A DNA stretch of 64,000 nucleotides from DATDAH01 sp963845425 (lineage in GTDB: Bacteria > Actinomycetota > Acidimicrobiia > Acidimicrobiales > DATDAH01), in the NCBI GenBank assembly GCA_963845425.1, contig CAWJSC010000010.1, positions 836,657 to 900,656 of the forward strand, given 5' to 3'. Both the position numbers and the translations under genes were made by a program. A model generated the notes under the pieces. It was not told the DNA's origin, ran no database searches, and was given only the letters and a program-made list of their open reading frames with translations. Below are positions 43,241 through 50,815 of this stretch, in pieces; the stretch's first letter is position 1, and the number at the start of each line of letters is the position of its first letter.

Positions 43241-44581
43241 TCAGACGAGGCGGTCCAGCACCCGGGCGAACGCCGCCACGACGAGGTCGAGGTCGGCGTC
43301 GGTGGTCACGGTCGACAGGCAGGCCGCGCCACGGGGGTCGGTGAGGACGCCCTCGTTGATCAGGCCGAGGAAGACGCCACGGCCGAGCTCGCGGTCCTCG
43401 GCCCATGTGTCCCGGAAGCTCCGCACGGGACCGGGCGTCAGGTGCAGGCCGAGCAGGGAGCCGACGCCCGTCACCGTCAGGGGCACGCTCCGCTCCGCCG
43501 CGACCCCGGCCAGGCGCGAGCGGAGAGCCGAGCCTCGCCGATTCAGCGCCTCGATCGCCTCCGGGGTGAGCAGGTCGAGCGTGACGGCCGCCGCGGCCAG
43601 GCCGACGGCCCAGGCATTCATGCTGCCCGGGTGGCCCACCACGGGACCCGCCTCACCGGTGGGGTCGAAGGCGGCGAGCACCTCGGCCCGGCCGCCGAAG
43701 GCCCCGAGTGGGAAGCCGCCGCCGAGCATCTTGCCGAAGCAGGACAGGTCGGCCTCGACACCGGCCCAGGCCTGGCCGCCACCGGGCGCGAGGCGGAGGG
43801 TGATCACCTCGTCCACCACGAAGAGGGCACCGACCTCGGCGGCCACGTCGGCGACGCCGACGAGGTAGCCCGGCTCGGCCGGGATCATCCCCGCCGACCC
43901 CATGACCGGCTCAACGAGCACGGCGGCCAGGTCCGGGCCGGCCTCCCGCAGGACGGCAGCCGTGGCGTCCAGGTCGTTGAAGGGGAACACGACCGTGTCG
44001 GCGATCGCCGACCGGTGCAGGCCCTCGGCGCGGGGTACGGGGGTCGGCCGCTCCGGTGGGCCGGCCTGGTCGGGACGGGGGTGGGTGCTGACGAAGACGT
44101 CGTCCTGGCTGCCGTGGTAGGCGCCCTCGGCCTTGGCGATGTGCAGGCGGCCCGTGAAGGCCCGGGCCGCCCGGGTCGCGTGCAGGGTCGCCTCCGTGCC
44201 CGAAGCGCAGAACCGGACCTGCTCGAGGCCGGGCAGCCGGTCGGTCAGCCGATCGGCGACCTCGACCTGCAGGGGGACGGGGCCGGAGAAGCAGGTGCCC
44301 AGCGCCATCTGCTCACGGACCGCATCGAGCACCACCGGGTTGGCGTTGCCGTGCACCAGGGCGGTGTGGTTGTTCGTCAGGTCGACCAGCTCGTGGCCGT
44401 CGACGTCCCACACCCGGCTGCCCGCACCCCGGGCCATCGCCAACGGATGCGGTGGGTAGTGGAGCGTGCTGCGGGAGTCGCCACCGGGCAGCGAGCGCTG
44501 GGCGGCGGCGAACAGGGCGGCCGATCCGGGGGTCGACGTCCGGTAGCGCTGGACCTCGGCGGCGATCTCAGCCGAGCCCAT
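43241..44581 (-). CDS. Class III PLP aminotransferase, glutamate-1-semialdehyde aminomutase-like
   Basis: 446 residues. GSAM-like features: GGDSRST near the N-terminus, GSRVWDVDGHELVDL, FCASGTEATLHATRAAR, YHGSQDD, LFVVDEVITLRL, and the PLP Lys in LSCFGKMLGGGFPLGAFGG. The length is close to HemL, but the partner gene and divergent segments suggest another amino compound. It overlaps the cysteate-synthase-like gene by 14 nt, so the two are likely in one pathway. Candidates are transamination or 1,2-amino shift of a product of that enzyme; a true haem role is less likely in this context. Confidence 0.82.
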   Translation of the reverse strand: MGSAEIAAEVQRYRTSTPGSAALFAAAQRSLPGGDSRSTLHYPPHPLAMARGAGSRVWDVDGHELVDLTNNHTALVHGNANPVVLDAVREQMALGTCFSGPVPLQVEVADRLTDRLPGLEQVRFCASGTEATLHATRAARAFTGRLHIAKAEGAYHGSQDDVFVSTHPRPDQAGPPERPTPVPRAEGLHRSAIADTVVFPFNDLDATAAVLREAGPDLAAVLVEPVMGSAGMIPAEPGYLVGVADVAAEVGALFVVDEVITLRLAPGGGQAWAGVEADLSCFGKMLGGGFPLGAFGGRAEVLAAFDPTGEAGPVVGHPGSMNAWAVGLAAAAVTLDLLTPEAIEALNRRGSALRSRLAGVAAERSVPLTVTGVGSLLGLHLTPGPVRSFRDTWAEDRELGRGVFLGLINEGVLTDPRGAACLSTVTTDADLDLVVAAFARVLDRLV

Positions 44582-45824
44582 CGGCCACCTTCGCCACGAC
44601 CTCGACGGCCTCCTCGCGGGACACCAGCACGACGTCGGAGGGCCCCTGGATCGGCGCGTCCTGGCCCAGCCGCTCGACCCCGCCTCCGGTCACGGAGAGC
44701 AGCACGCCGTCCTGCCTGCCGATCTCGCCGGTGGCCACCGCCTGCGCCAGCCCGGCGAGGGCGACCGCCGGAGCCTCCATGATGTCGATGCCCTCCACCT
44801 CGGTGAACATGGCTCGCCAGCGGGCGGCGGCCTCGGACGCCACGGCGTAGGTCTGCCCCCTGGTGGCCACGAGGAGGTCGTGGAGCCCACCCCGCAGGGC
44901 GTACGCCGGATTGCGGTTCACGAGCACGTCGGCGTAGGCCCCGGCACCCGAGGCGGGCACGTCACCGGGCTCGAGGGTGGCCCGGCCCGCCTGCCAGGCC
45001 GTGTGCACCGGGTGGTGGGTCGCGTTCTGCGCCAGGTGGAACCGCGGCTGAACGCCACCGAAGCGGCCGTCGGCGGCCAGGCGCTCGGCCACGCCCCACA
45101 CCCCGATCGGCCCCGGGCCGCCGCCGACCGCCTGCACGTAGTGGTCGGGCATCCGCCCGATCGTGGTCACCGCGTCGAGGAGCAGGGTCCCGATGCCGTC
45201 CCGGCGGGCGACGTTCTTCACCCCGCCCTCCAGCTCGAAGCCCACGAGGGTGGCGGCCTCGGCCGCCACCTCGATGGCGTCGTTGTAGTCCCCGCCCGCG
45301 ATCCCCACGACGGCGGTGGTGGGCGCCGTCGTGAAGCCCGAGCGCCAGATGCGGTCGACGTGGGCCTGGGCGGTCACCACCACCACGGGGAACTCGACGC
45401 CGGCGCCGAGGTCGGCGAAGGCCCGGCCGGTGTTGCCCGCGGTGGCCACGATGACCCCGGCGGCGTCGGCCTCGACCAGTCGCTGCAGGGTGGGCGCGAC
45501 CTCGAGGTCCTTGAAGGAGCAGGTCGGACAGTGGGCCCCCCGCTCGGGCCACCAACCGTTGAAGGCCACCCACAGGTCGTCGAGGCCGAGGAGCGCGCCG
45601 AGGCCCTCGCTGCGGAACGTGCTGCCGCCGATGTCGCCGGTCCCCGGCGCCTCGACCGGCAACCAGTCGGTGAAGCGCCACAGGCCCTGCAGGTGATCCC
45701 GGACCTGCAAGCGGGGGTACTCGGCCACGAGCAGGCCCTCCGCGCAGCAGTCGAGGAGGTAGTCGCCCCCGGCGGGGTACCGCCGGCCGCAGCAGTTGCA
45801 GACCAGCACGTAGGGCGCCTCCAT
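44568..45824 (-). CDS. Fold-type II PLP enzyme resembling cysteate synthase / threonine synthase
   Basis: 418 residues. The N-terminus has a possible zinc ribbon (LVCNCCGRRYPAGG then LLDCC). The catalytic segment reads TFRSEGLGALLG, FNGWWPERGAHC and TCSFKDLEVAPTLQRL, where the Lys binds PLP; then VATAGNTGRAFADLG and VTGGGVERLG for phosphate/PLP binding. The WPERGA-CSFKDLE pattern is closer to archaeal cysteate synthase (O-phosphoserine + sulfite) than to threonine synthase. The substrate remains a hypothesis. TAGACA lies 8 nt upstream of the ATG. Confidence 0.78.
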   Translation of the reverse strand: MEAPYVLVCNCCGRRYPAGGDYLLDCCAEGLLVAEYPRLQVRDHLQGLWRFTDWLPVEAPGTGDIGGSTFRSEGLGALLGLDDLWVAFNGWWPERGAHCPTCSFKDLEVAPTLQRLVEADAAGVIVATAGNTGRAFADLGAGVEFPVVVVTAQAHVDRIWRSGFTTAPTTAVVGIAGGDYNDAIEVAAEAATLVGFELEGGVKNVARRDGIGTLLLDAVTTIGRMPDHYVQAVGGGPGPIGVWGVAERLAADGRFGGVQPRFHLAQNATHHPVHTAWQAGRATLEPGDVPASGAGAYADVLVNRNPAYALRGGLHDLLVATRGQTYAVASEAAARWRAMFTEVEGIDIMEAPAVALAGLAQAVATGEIGRQDGVLLSVTGGGVERLGQDAPIQGPSDVVLVSREEAVEVVAKVADGLG

Positions 45825-45832
45825 CGCCGGAG

Positions 45833-45838
45833 TGTCTA
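45833..45838 (-). promoter_or_regulatory. Possible -10 box TAGACA for the PLP-enzyme operon
   Basis: TAGACA on the minus strand, 8 nt before the ATG at 45824; it departs from the TANNNT pattern at the last base. Confidence 0.35.
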
Positions 45839-45890
45839 CCGCCGTCGGGGGGTGGGCGCGCCGGTACCCGTGGTCACCGCGGATTGCCGG

Positions 45891-46697
45891 TCAGGCGGGA
45901 CGGAGGTGGTGGACGTCGCCGGCAGTGATCTCCTCGACGCCGTCGGCGGTCTCGACCACCAAGCGGCCGGTGTCGGTGAGTCCCGTAGCGCGGCCGACCA
46001 CGGTGTCCCCGGAGGCCAGCTCGACCCGGACGTCACGGCCGAGGGTCGTCGCCAGGTGGGCCCAGCGCTCGAGCAGGGCCGAGCGCTCCGGATCGACCAG
46101 AACGGCGTCGAGGCGCAGGAGGAGAGCCACCAGCAGGTCGCCGCGGTCGATGTCCTCGTCGGTGAGGTGGTTGAGGGCCACCGCGATGCCGGCCAGGTCG
46201 TCGGGCACCGGGTCGGGCCAGTCCACGTTGAGCCCGAGGCCGACGACCACGGCGTCGAGCTCGTCCCCCGACCACGTCGCCTCGGCCAGGATCCCGCCCA
46301 GCTTGCGCTCCCCGGCCGGCGTCGCCGCCACCAGGTCGTTGGGCCACTTGAGCCCGACGGCGACGGCCAGCTCCTCGTCGACGGCCTCGGCGGCGGCCAC
46401 CCCGACGGCGATGGTCAACAGGTGGAGGTGATCGGGGTCCAGCTCGGGTCGCAGGAGGACCGACACCAGCAGCGAGGACCCCGGCGGGGCCTCCCACGTG
46501 CGGCCCTGGCGACCGTGCCCCGAGGTCTGGTGGTCCGCCAGCAGGACGCTCCCGTCGGGTGCGCCGTCGGCCGCCGCGGCCCGCAGATCGTCGTTCGTCG
46601 ACCCCGTCGAATCGACCCAGTGGACGGTGAATCGGGTCGTCGCGAGGGCCTGGAGCTGACCGTCGGAGAAACCGGTTCTGGCGTCGCGGCCCCGCAT
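45891..46697 (-). CDS. birA: Biotin--[biotin carboxyl-carrier protein] ligase
   Basis: 268 residues, monofunctional form without the N-terminal DNA-binding domain. Motifs: STNDDLRAAA, HQTSGHGRQGRTW (biotinyl-AMP loop), LKWPNDLVA and GGILAEATW. It attaches biotin to the BCCP Lys encoded by the divergent carboxylase gene, whose start is only 17 nt away. TAGGGT lies 7 nt before the ATG. Confidence 0.94.
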   Translation of the reverse strand: MRGRDARTGFSDGQLQALATTRFTVHWVDSTGSTNDDLRAAAADGAPDGSVLLADHQTSGHGRQGRTWEAPPGSSLLVSVLLRPELDPDHLHLLTIAVGVAAAEAVDEELAVAVGLKWPNDLVAATPAGERKLGGILAEATWSGDELDAVVVGLGLNVDWPDPVPDDLAGIAVALNHLTDEDIDRGDLLVALLLRLDAVLVDPERSALLERWAHLATTLGRDVRVELASGDTVVGRATGLTDTGRLVVETADGVEEITAGDVHHLRPA

Positions 46698-46704
46698 TCC
46701 GGTA

Positions 46705-46710
46705 ACCCTA
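46705..46710 (-). promoter_or_regulatory. Putative -10 box TAGGGT for birA
   Basis: TAGGGT on the minus strand, 7 nt before the birA ATG and within the 17-nt gap to the divergent carboxylase start. Confidence 0.5.
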
Positions 46711-46714
46711 TGGG

Positions 46715-48466
46715 GTGCTCACCAAGGTCTTGATCGCCAACCGGGGCGAGATCGCCGTCCGCGTCATCCGTGCCTGCAAGGAATCCGGCATCGCGACCGT
46801 GGCCGTCTACTCCGACCTCGACCGGGACGCGATGCACGTCCGCCTGGCCGACGAAGCCTTCGCGTTGGGTGGTGAGACGGCGGCCGAGAGCTACCTCAAC
46901 ACCGACGCCATCCTCGACGCCATCGCCCGCAGCGGGGCCGACGGGGTCCACCCCGGTTACGGGTTCTTCTCCGAGAACGCCGACTTCGCCCGGGCCATCA
47001 GCGAGATGGACGGCGTGTCCTGGATCGGTCCGCCGCCCGAGGCCATCGTGGTCATGGGCGACAAGATCTCGTCCCGCCACGCCGCCACCGCGGCGAACGT
47101 CGACGGCGTCCCGGGGACCGACGAGCCCATCACCACGGCCGCCGAGGTGTACGCCTTCGCCGAGGAGCACGGCTGGCCGGTCGCCATCAAGGCGGCCTAC
47201 GGCGGCGGCGGACGGGGCATGAAGGTCGTCCACACCTCCGAGAGCGTGCACGAGGCCATCGAGTCCGCCCAACGCGAGGCCCTCGCCTACTTCGGCCGCG
47301 ACGAGATCTACCTCGAGAAGTACCTGACCTGGCCCCGCCACGTCGAGATGCAGGTCATCGCCGACACCCACGGCAGCTGTGTATGGGTCGGCGAGCGGGA
47401 CTGCTCCGCCCAGCGCCGCCACCAGAAGCTGATCGAGGAGAGCCCGGCCCCCGACTTCCCCGACGACGTCCGCCGGGCCATGGGCGAGGCCTCCGTGCGG
47501 GTGGCCCAGGCCTGCGGCTACGTCAACGCCGGCACGGTGGAGTTCCTCTACCAGGAGGGCGAGTTCTACTTCCTGGAGATGAACACCCGACTGCAGGTCG
47601 AGCACCCCGTGACCGAGATGGTCAGCGGACTCGACCTCGCCGCCGAGCAGCTACGGGTGGCGGCGGGAGAGCCGCTGTCCTTCACCCAGGACGACATCGA
47701 CCTGCGGGGCCACGCCATCGAGGTCCGCATCAACGCCGAGGATCCCGCGGGCGGGGCGTTCCTACCCTCGCCCGGCCGCATCACCGCCCTCACCGTGCCC
47801 CAGGGCTTCGGGGTGCGCTGGGACGGCGGCTACGCCGAGGGCGACGAGGTCAGCCAGTTCTACGACAACCTCGTGGGCAAGCTCATCGTCTGGGGCGCCG
47901 ACCGGGAGATCGCCCGCAAGCGGATGCTGCGGGCCCTCGACGAGCTGGTCGTGGAGGGTGTCGCCACCACGGCCCCGGCCCATGTGGCCATCCTCTCCCA
48001 TCCCGATTTCGCCGCCGCCGAGCACTCGACCAAGTGGGTCGAGGAGACCCTCGACCTCTCCGGTGTCGGTGCGCCCGCCCCGGCCGCCCCGGCCGACGAC
48101 GAGGAGGCCGAGCCCAAGGTCCGCCGCGACGTCGACGTCGAGGTCAACGGCAAGCGCTTCGCCGTGAAGGTGTGGGTCCCCGAGTCCGCGACACGCCCCC
48201 GTGGCGGCCGGCGGGCCGAGAGCCGCCCGCCCCCGCCGGGCCGCGGCGGCCGACAGCGGCGCCGGTGCGGCCGGCGCCGGTACCGTCACCGTCCCCATGC
48301 AGGGCACCATCGTGAAGGTCCTCGTGGAGGTCGGCGACGCGGTCGAAGCCGGTCAGGCCGTCTGTGTCCTGGAGGCCATGAAGATGGAGAACAACATCAA
48401 CGCCGAGACCAGCGGCACCGTCGCCGAGGTCAAGGTGGCGCCGGGCGACTCCGTCGGCGCCGGTGA
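46715..48466 (+). CDS. accC: Biotin carboxylase of acetyl/propionyl-CoA carboxylase (frame shifts near the end)
   Basis: The alpha-subunit type found in actinobacteria: residues 1-450 form the biotin carboxylase with ATP-grasp (VLIANRGEIAVRVIRACKE, GVHPGYGFFSEN, AAYGGGGRGMKVV, EKYLTWPRHVEMQV, FLEMNTRLQVEHPVTE). After VNGKRFAVKVWVPES the frame degenerates into Arg/Pro-rich nonsense and ends at 48466, while the expected BCCP domain continues in the +1 frame from about 48201. True homology in this frame therefore stops near 48185. Start GTG 46715 gives the family N-terminus. With its carboxyltransferase partner (not in the window) it would carboxylate acetyl- or propionyl-CoA. Confidence 0.9.
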   Translation: MLTKVLIANRGEIAVRVIRACKESGIATVAVYSDLDRDAMHVRLADEAFALGGETAAESYLNTDAILDAIARSGADGVHPGYGFFSENADFARAISEMDGVSWIGPPPEAIVVMGDKISSRHAATAANVDGVPGTDEPITTAAEVYAFAEEHGWPVAIKAAYGGGGRGMKVVHTSESVHEAIESAQREALAYFGRDEIYLEKYLTWPRHVEMQVIADTHGSCVWVGERDCSAQRRHQKLIEESPAPDFPDDVRRAMGEASVRVAQACGYVNAGTVEFLYQEGEFYFLEMNTRLQVEHPVTEMVSGLDLAAEQLRVAAGEPLSFTQDDIDLRGHAIEVRINAEDPAGGAFLPSPGRITALTVPQGFGVRWDGGYAEGDEVSQFYDNLVGKLIVWGADREIARKRMLRALDELVVEGVATTAPAHVAILSHPDFAAAEHSTKWVEETLDLSGVGAPAPAAPADDEEAEPKVRRDVDVEVNGKRFAVKVWVPESATRPRGGRRAESRPPPPGRGGRQRRRCGRRRYRHRPHAGHHREGPRGGRRRGRSRSGRLCPGGHEDGEQHQRRDQRHRRRGQGGAGRLRRRR

Positions 48467-48488
48467 CGTCGTCGTCATCATCGAGTAG
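48201..48488 (+). CDS. Biotin carboxyl carrier domain, out of frame with the carboxylase
   Basis: About 95 residues: an Ala/Pro/Gly linker, then GTVTVPMQGTIVKVLVEVGD and the biotinylation site EAMKMEN, ending VVIIE. It is in the +1 frame relative to the carboxylase. A TGA at 48165-48167 in this frame means the frame change must lie between there and about 48205; a C-run (48196-48200) is a likely error or slippage point. A GTG at 48201 could start a separate carrier protein, but no ribosome-binding site is seen. Either a sequencing indel, a real mutation, or a split gene. Confidence 0.8.
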   Translation: MAAGGPRAARPRRAAAADSGAGAAGAGTVTVPMQGTIVKVLVEVGDAVEAGQAVCVLEAMKMENNINAETSGTVAEVKVAPGDSVGAGDVVVIIE

Positions 48489-48526
48489 CCGAGCCCCGGG
48501 GCGACCGGAAGCAGGGGGCGAAGCGG

Positions 48527-49651
48527 CTAGGGCCCTTCGGCCAGGAGGGGCAGGACCGAGGTCCAGTCCCGGCTCCCCCACCGGACTCGGGAAGGGTCCT
48601 GGCGCCGGAGGTTCTCCTCGCACGCGGCCAGCAGGTCGGGCTCGGTCCCGAGCTCGCGCAGGTGGATCATCGGCATCGCGAGGAAGGCGAGGGTGTTGAC
48701 GTCACCCACGGGCATCGAGCGCACCTCGTCCAGGTCGATGGTGTCGGGCAGGGTCTCGCACGCCTCGAGGCGACCGGCGATGCGCAGAGCGATCTGGGTG
48801 CGGATGCACTTGCCGCACCGCCCGCAGTTGTAGGTCCCGTCTCGGTTCTCCCAACAGACCCGCAGGTGGCGCATGGCCACCGCCGATCCGCCGATGGCGA
48901 TCGCCTTCTCGACCCGATCCGTGTCACAGCCGTCGTGTACCAACCGCGCCCGATCACCCGACAGCAGCGGGTCGGTCAGCGGGTGCGAGCCCCACGGGAA
49001 CAGGTTGGCGTAGGAATGGGTCGCCCCCGCCACCAGCTCGCCGAACGCCGGAGCCAGGATCTGGGCCACCGCCGCCAGGGCCACGCCGTGGTAGGTCGTC
49101 CCCCACGGCGAGCCCACCGCGTCAGAGAAGTCATGGAGGTTGGTCTCGACCTCCACCAGCGGCTTGCCGAGCTCCGCCGCGGCGGCCCGCACCCCCGAGG
49201 TCACCTCGGACCGTAGATCCGGCAACTCCTCGAGGGGCACGTCGAAGCCGTGCACGAACACCAGGGCGTCAAGGGCGTCGAGGTGGCGCAACGCCGAGAA
49301 GAAGGAGTCGACCCCACCAGTGAAGAAGCACGCCCGACGACGAGAGGCACGCCGGGGCCGGCGGCGGCGGGCCCGGACGGGGACTGACCCCAGCCGATCC
49401 GGGTACCAGCTCGCGAAGACCGACTGCCACTGGGCGAGCCCCGTCACGAAGGTCTCGGTCAGCGGTCCGGGCGCCTCGATCGCCAGGCCCCGCTCCATCG
49501 CCACGGGGAGGACCATCGAGGTGAACGCCTCGGCGGTGGCCTCGACGGGCGCCCCGGTGACCCGGAACCACACCTCGAACGGCTCGCCGTCGACATGGAT
49601 CGTTCCCCGAACCTCCGAATCGGCGGCCCGAACCGCGGAGAAGGAGATCAC
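48527..49651 (-). CDS. QueC-like PP-loop ATPase family protein, paralogue 1
   Basis: 374 residues from GTG 49651. An N-terminal beta-rich domain (RGTIHVDGEPFEVWFRVTGA) of about 95 residues precedes an adenine nucleotide alpha-hydrolase domain with the PP-loop FFTGGVDSFFSAL (SGGxDS type) near residue 125. Later come VETNLHDFSD, WGTTYHGVALAA, FPWGSHPLTDPLLSG and a zinc-site-like C-x9-C-x2-C-x2-C (CWENRDGTYNCGRCGKC). The layout resembles 7-cyano-7-deazaguanine synthase QueC, which activates a carboxylate with ATP. No queuosine genes are nearby; the setting is a glycan-modification locus. The function is unknown. The start overlaps the paralogue stop by 4 nt. Confidence 0.85.
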   Translation of the reverse strand: MISFSAVRAADSEVRGTIHVDGEPFEVWFRVTGAPVEATAEAFTSMVLPVAMERGLAIEAPGPLTETFVTGLAQWQSVFASWYPDRLGSVPVRARRRRPRRASRRRACFFTGGVDSFFSALRHLDALDALVFVHGFDVPLEELPDLRSEVTSGVRAAAAELGKPLVEVETNLHDFSDAVGSPWGTTYHGVALAAVAQILAPAFGELVAGATHSYANLFPWGSHPLTDPLLSGDRARLVHDGCDTDRVEKAIAIGGSAVAMRHLRVCWENRDGTYNCGRCGKCIRTQIALRIAGRLEACETLPDTIDLDEVRSMPVGDVNTLAFLAMPMIHLRELGTEPDLLAACEENLRRQDPSRVRWGSRDWTSVLPLLAEGP

Positions 49652-50787
49652 CGGGGGGGCTCGCCGGGTCGCTCCAGGAGCAGCGGCAGGACCGAGGTCC
49701 AGTCGCGGGTACCCCAGCGGGTCGCCGCCGGGTCGTGGCGGCGCAGGTCGTCCTCGCAGGCCTCGAGCAGCTCGGGTTCGGTGCCCAGCGCCCGCAGGTG
49801 GTGCACCAGCTCGGCGTGACGGGCGATGCTGTTGATGTCGCCCAGGGGCATCGACCGCACGTCGTCGAGGTCGATGGTGTCGGGCAGGGTCCCGCAGGCG
49901 TCGAGTCGGCCGGCGATGCGCAGGGCGATCTGAGTGCGGATGCACTTGCGGCACTGGCCGCAGTTGTAGGTGCCGTCCCGGTTCTCCCAGCACACCCGCA
50001 GGTGACGCAAGGCCACGTCGGAGGCGGCCACGGCGATCGTCTTCTCGACCCGGTCGGCGTCACAGCCGTCGTGCACCACCCGCAGGCGGTCCCCCGAGAG
50101 CAGCGGGTCCGAGATGGGGTGCGAGCCCCACGGGAACAGGTCCGAGAACGTGTGGGTGCCCCCGACGAGGATCTCGCCGAAGGACTGGACCAGCAGGTGG
50201 GCCACCGCCGCCAGCGCGGCGCCGTGGTAGGTCGTGCCCCAGGCCGACGCCATGGCGTCGCTGAAGTCGTGGAGGTTGGTCTCGACCTCGACCAGTGGCT
50301 TGCCCAGCTCGGCGGCCGCGGTCCGGACACCGGCGGTGACGGCATCGCGGAGGTCCGGCAGGTCGACCAACGGCACGTCGAAGCCGTGGACGAAGACGAG
50401 GGCCTCGATCGAGTCGAGGTGGCGCAGCGCACTGAAGAACGAGTCGATCCCCCCGGTGAAGAAGCAGGCGCGACCTCGGGCCTGCTTCTGGGGACGCCGC
50501 GAGCCGGCCACGATGTCGACGGGCACCAGGCGGTCCGGGTACCAGGTGGCCAGGATCTGCTGCCAGGCGTCCAGGTTGCGGCGGAACCCGGCGTCGAGCG
50601 GGCCGGGCGACTCGACATCGAGGCCCCGGCTCATGGCCACCGGCAGGGCCATGGCGGTGAAGGCCTCGGCGGTGGCCTCGACGCGGGCCCCGGTGACCTT
50701 GAACCACACGTCGAAGGACTGGCCGTCGACGTGGATGGTGCCGCGCACCTCGCCGGCGGAGGCCCGGGCCTCCGAGAACGTGATCAT
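49648..50787 (-). CDS. QueC-like PP-loop ATPase family protein, paralogue 2
   Basis: 379 residues, ATG at 50787. Same plan as its downstream copy: RGTIHVDGQSFDVWFKVTGA, PP-loop FFTGGIDSFFSAL, VETNLHDFSDA, FPWGSHPISDPLLSG, and CWENRDGTYNCGQCRKC. The two proteins are alike along their whole length, with all putative catalytic residues kept in both, so both are probably active, perhaps as a heteromer or on different substrates. It is divergent from the pyruvyl-transferase-like gene and lies 8 nt from a palindromic -10 element. Confidence 0.85.
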   Translation of the reverse strand: MITFSEARASAGEVRGTIHVDGQSFDVWFKVTGARVEATAEAFTAMALPVAMSRGLDVESPGPLDAGFRRNLDAWQQILATWYPDRLVPVDIVAGSRRPQKQARGRACFFTGGIDSFFSALRHLDSIEALVFVHGFDVPLVDLPDLRDAVTAGVRTAAAELGKPLVEVETNLHDFSDAMASAWGTTYHGAALAAVAHLLVQSFGEILVGGTHTFSDLFPWGSHPISDPLLSGDRLRVVHDGCDADRVEKTIAVAASDVALRHLRVCWENRDGTYNCGQCRKCIRTQIALRIAGRLDACGTLPDTIDLDDVRSMPLGDINSIARHAELVHHLRALGTEPELLEACEDDLRRHDPAATRWGTRDWTSVLPLLLERPGEPPR

Positions 50788-50795
50788 GGGGCCTA

Positions 50796-50803
50796 GCTAT
50801 AGC
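50796..50803. promoter_or_regulatory. Palindromic -10 element GCTATAGC, possible bidirectional promoter
   Basis: The perfect 8-nt palindrome reads TATAGC on both strands. It is 8 nt from the PP-loop paralogue 2 ATG on the minus strand and 12 nt from the GTG at 50816 on the plus strand, so one DNA element could serve both genes. Confidence 0.5.
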
Positions 50804-50815
50804 CTGCCGGACGCC

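Noticed and set aside
50786..50815. ATG at 50786 as start of the pyruvyl-transferase-like gene
   Set aside because: It would share bases with the divergent start codon and lie upstream of the palindromic -10; the GTG at 50816 fits the family N-terminus. Not excluded.
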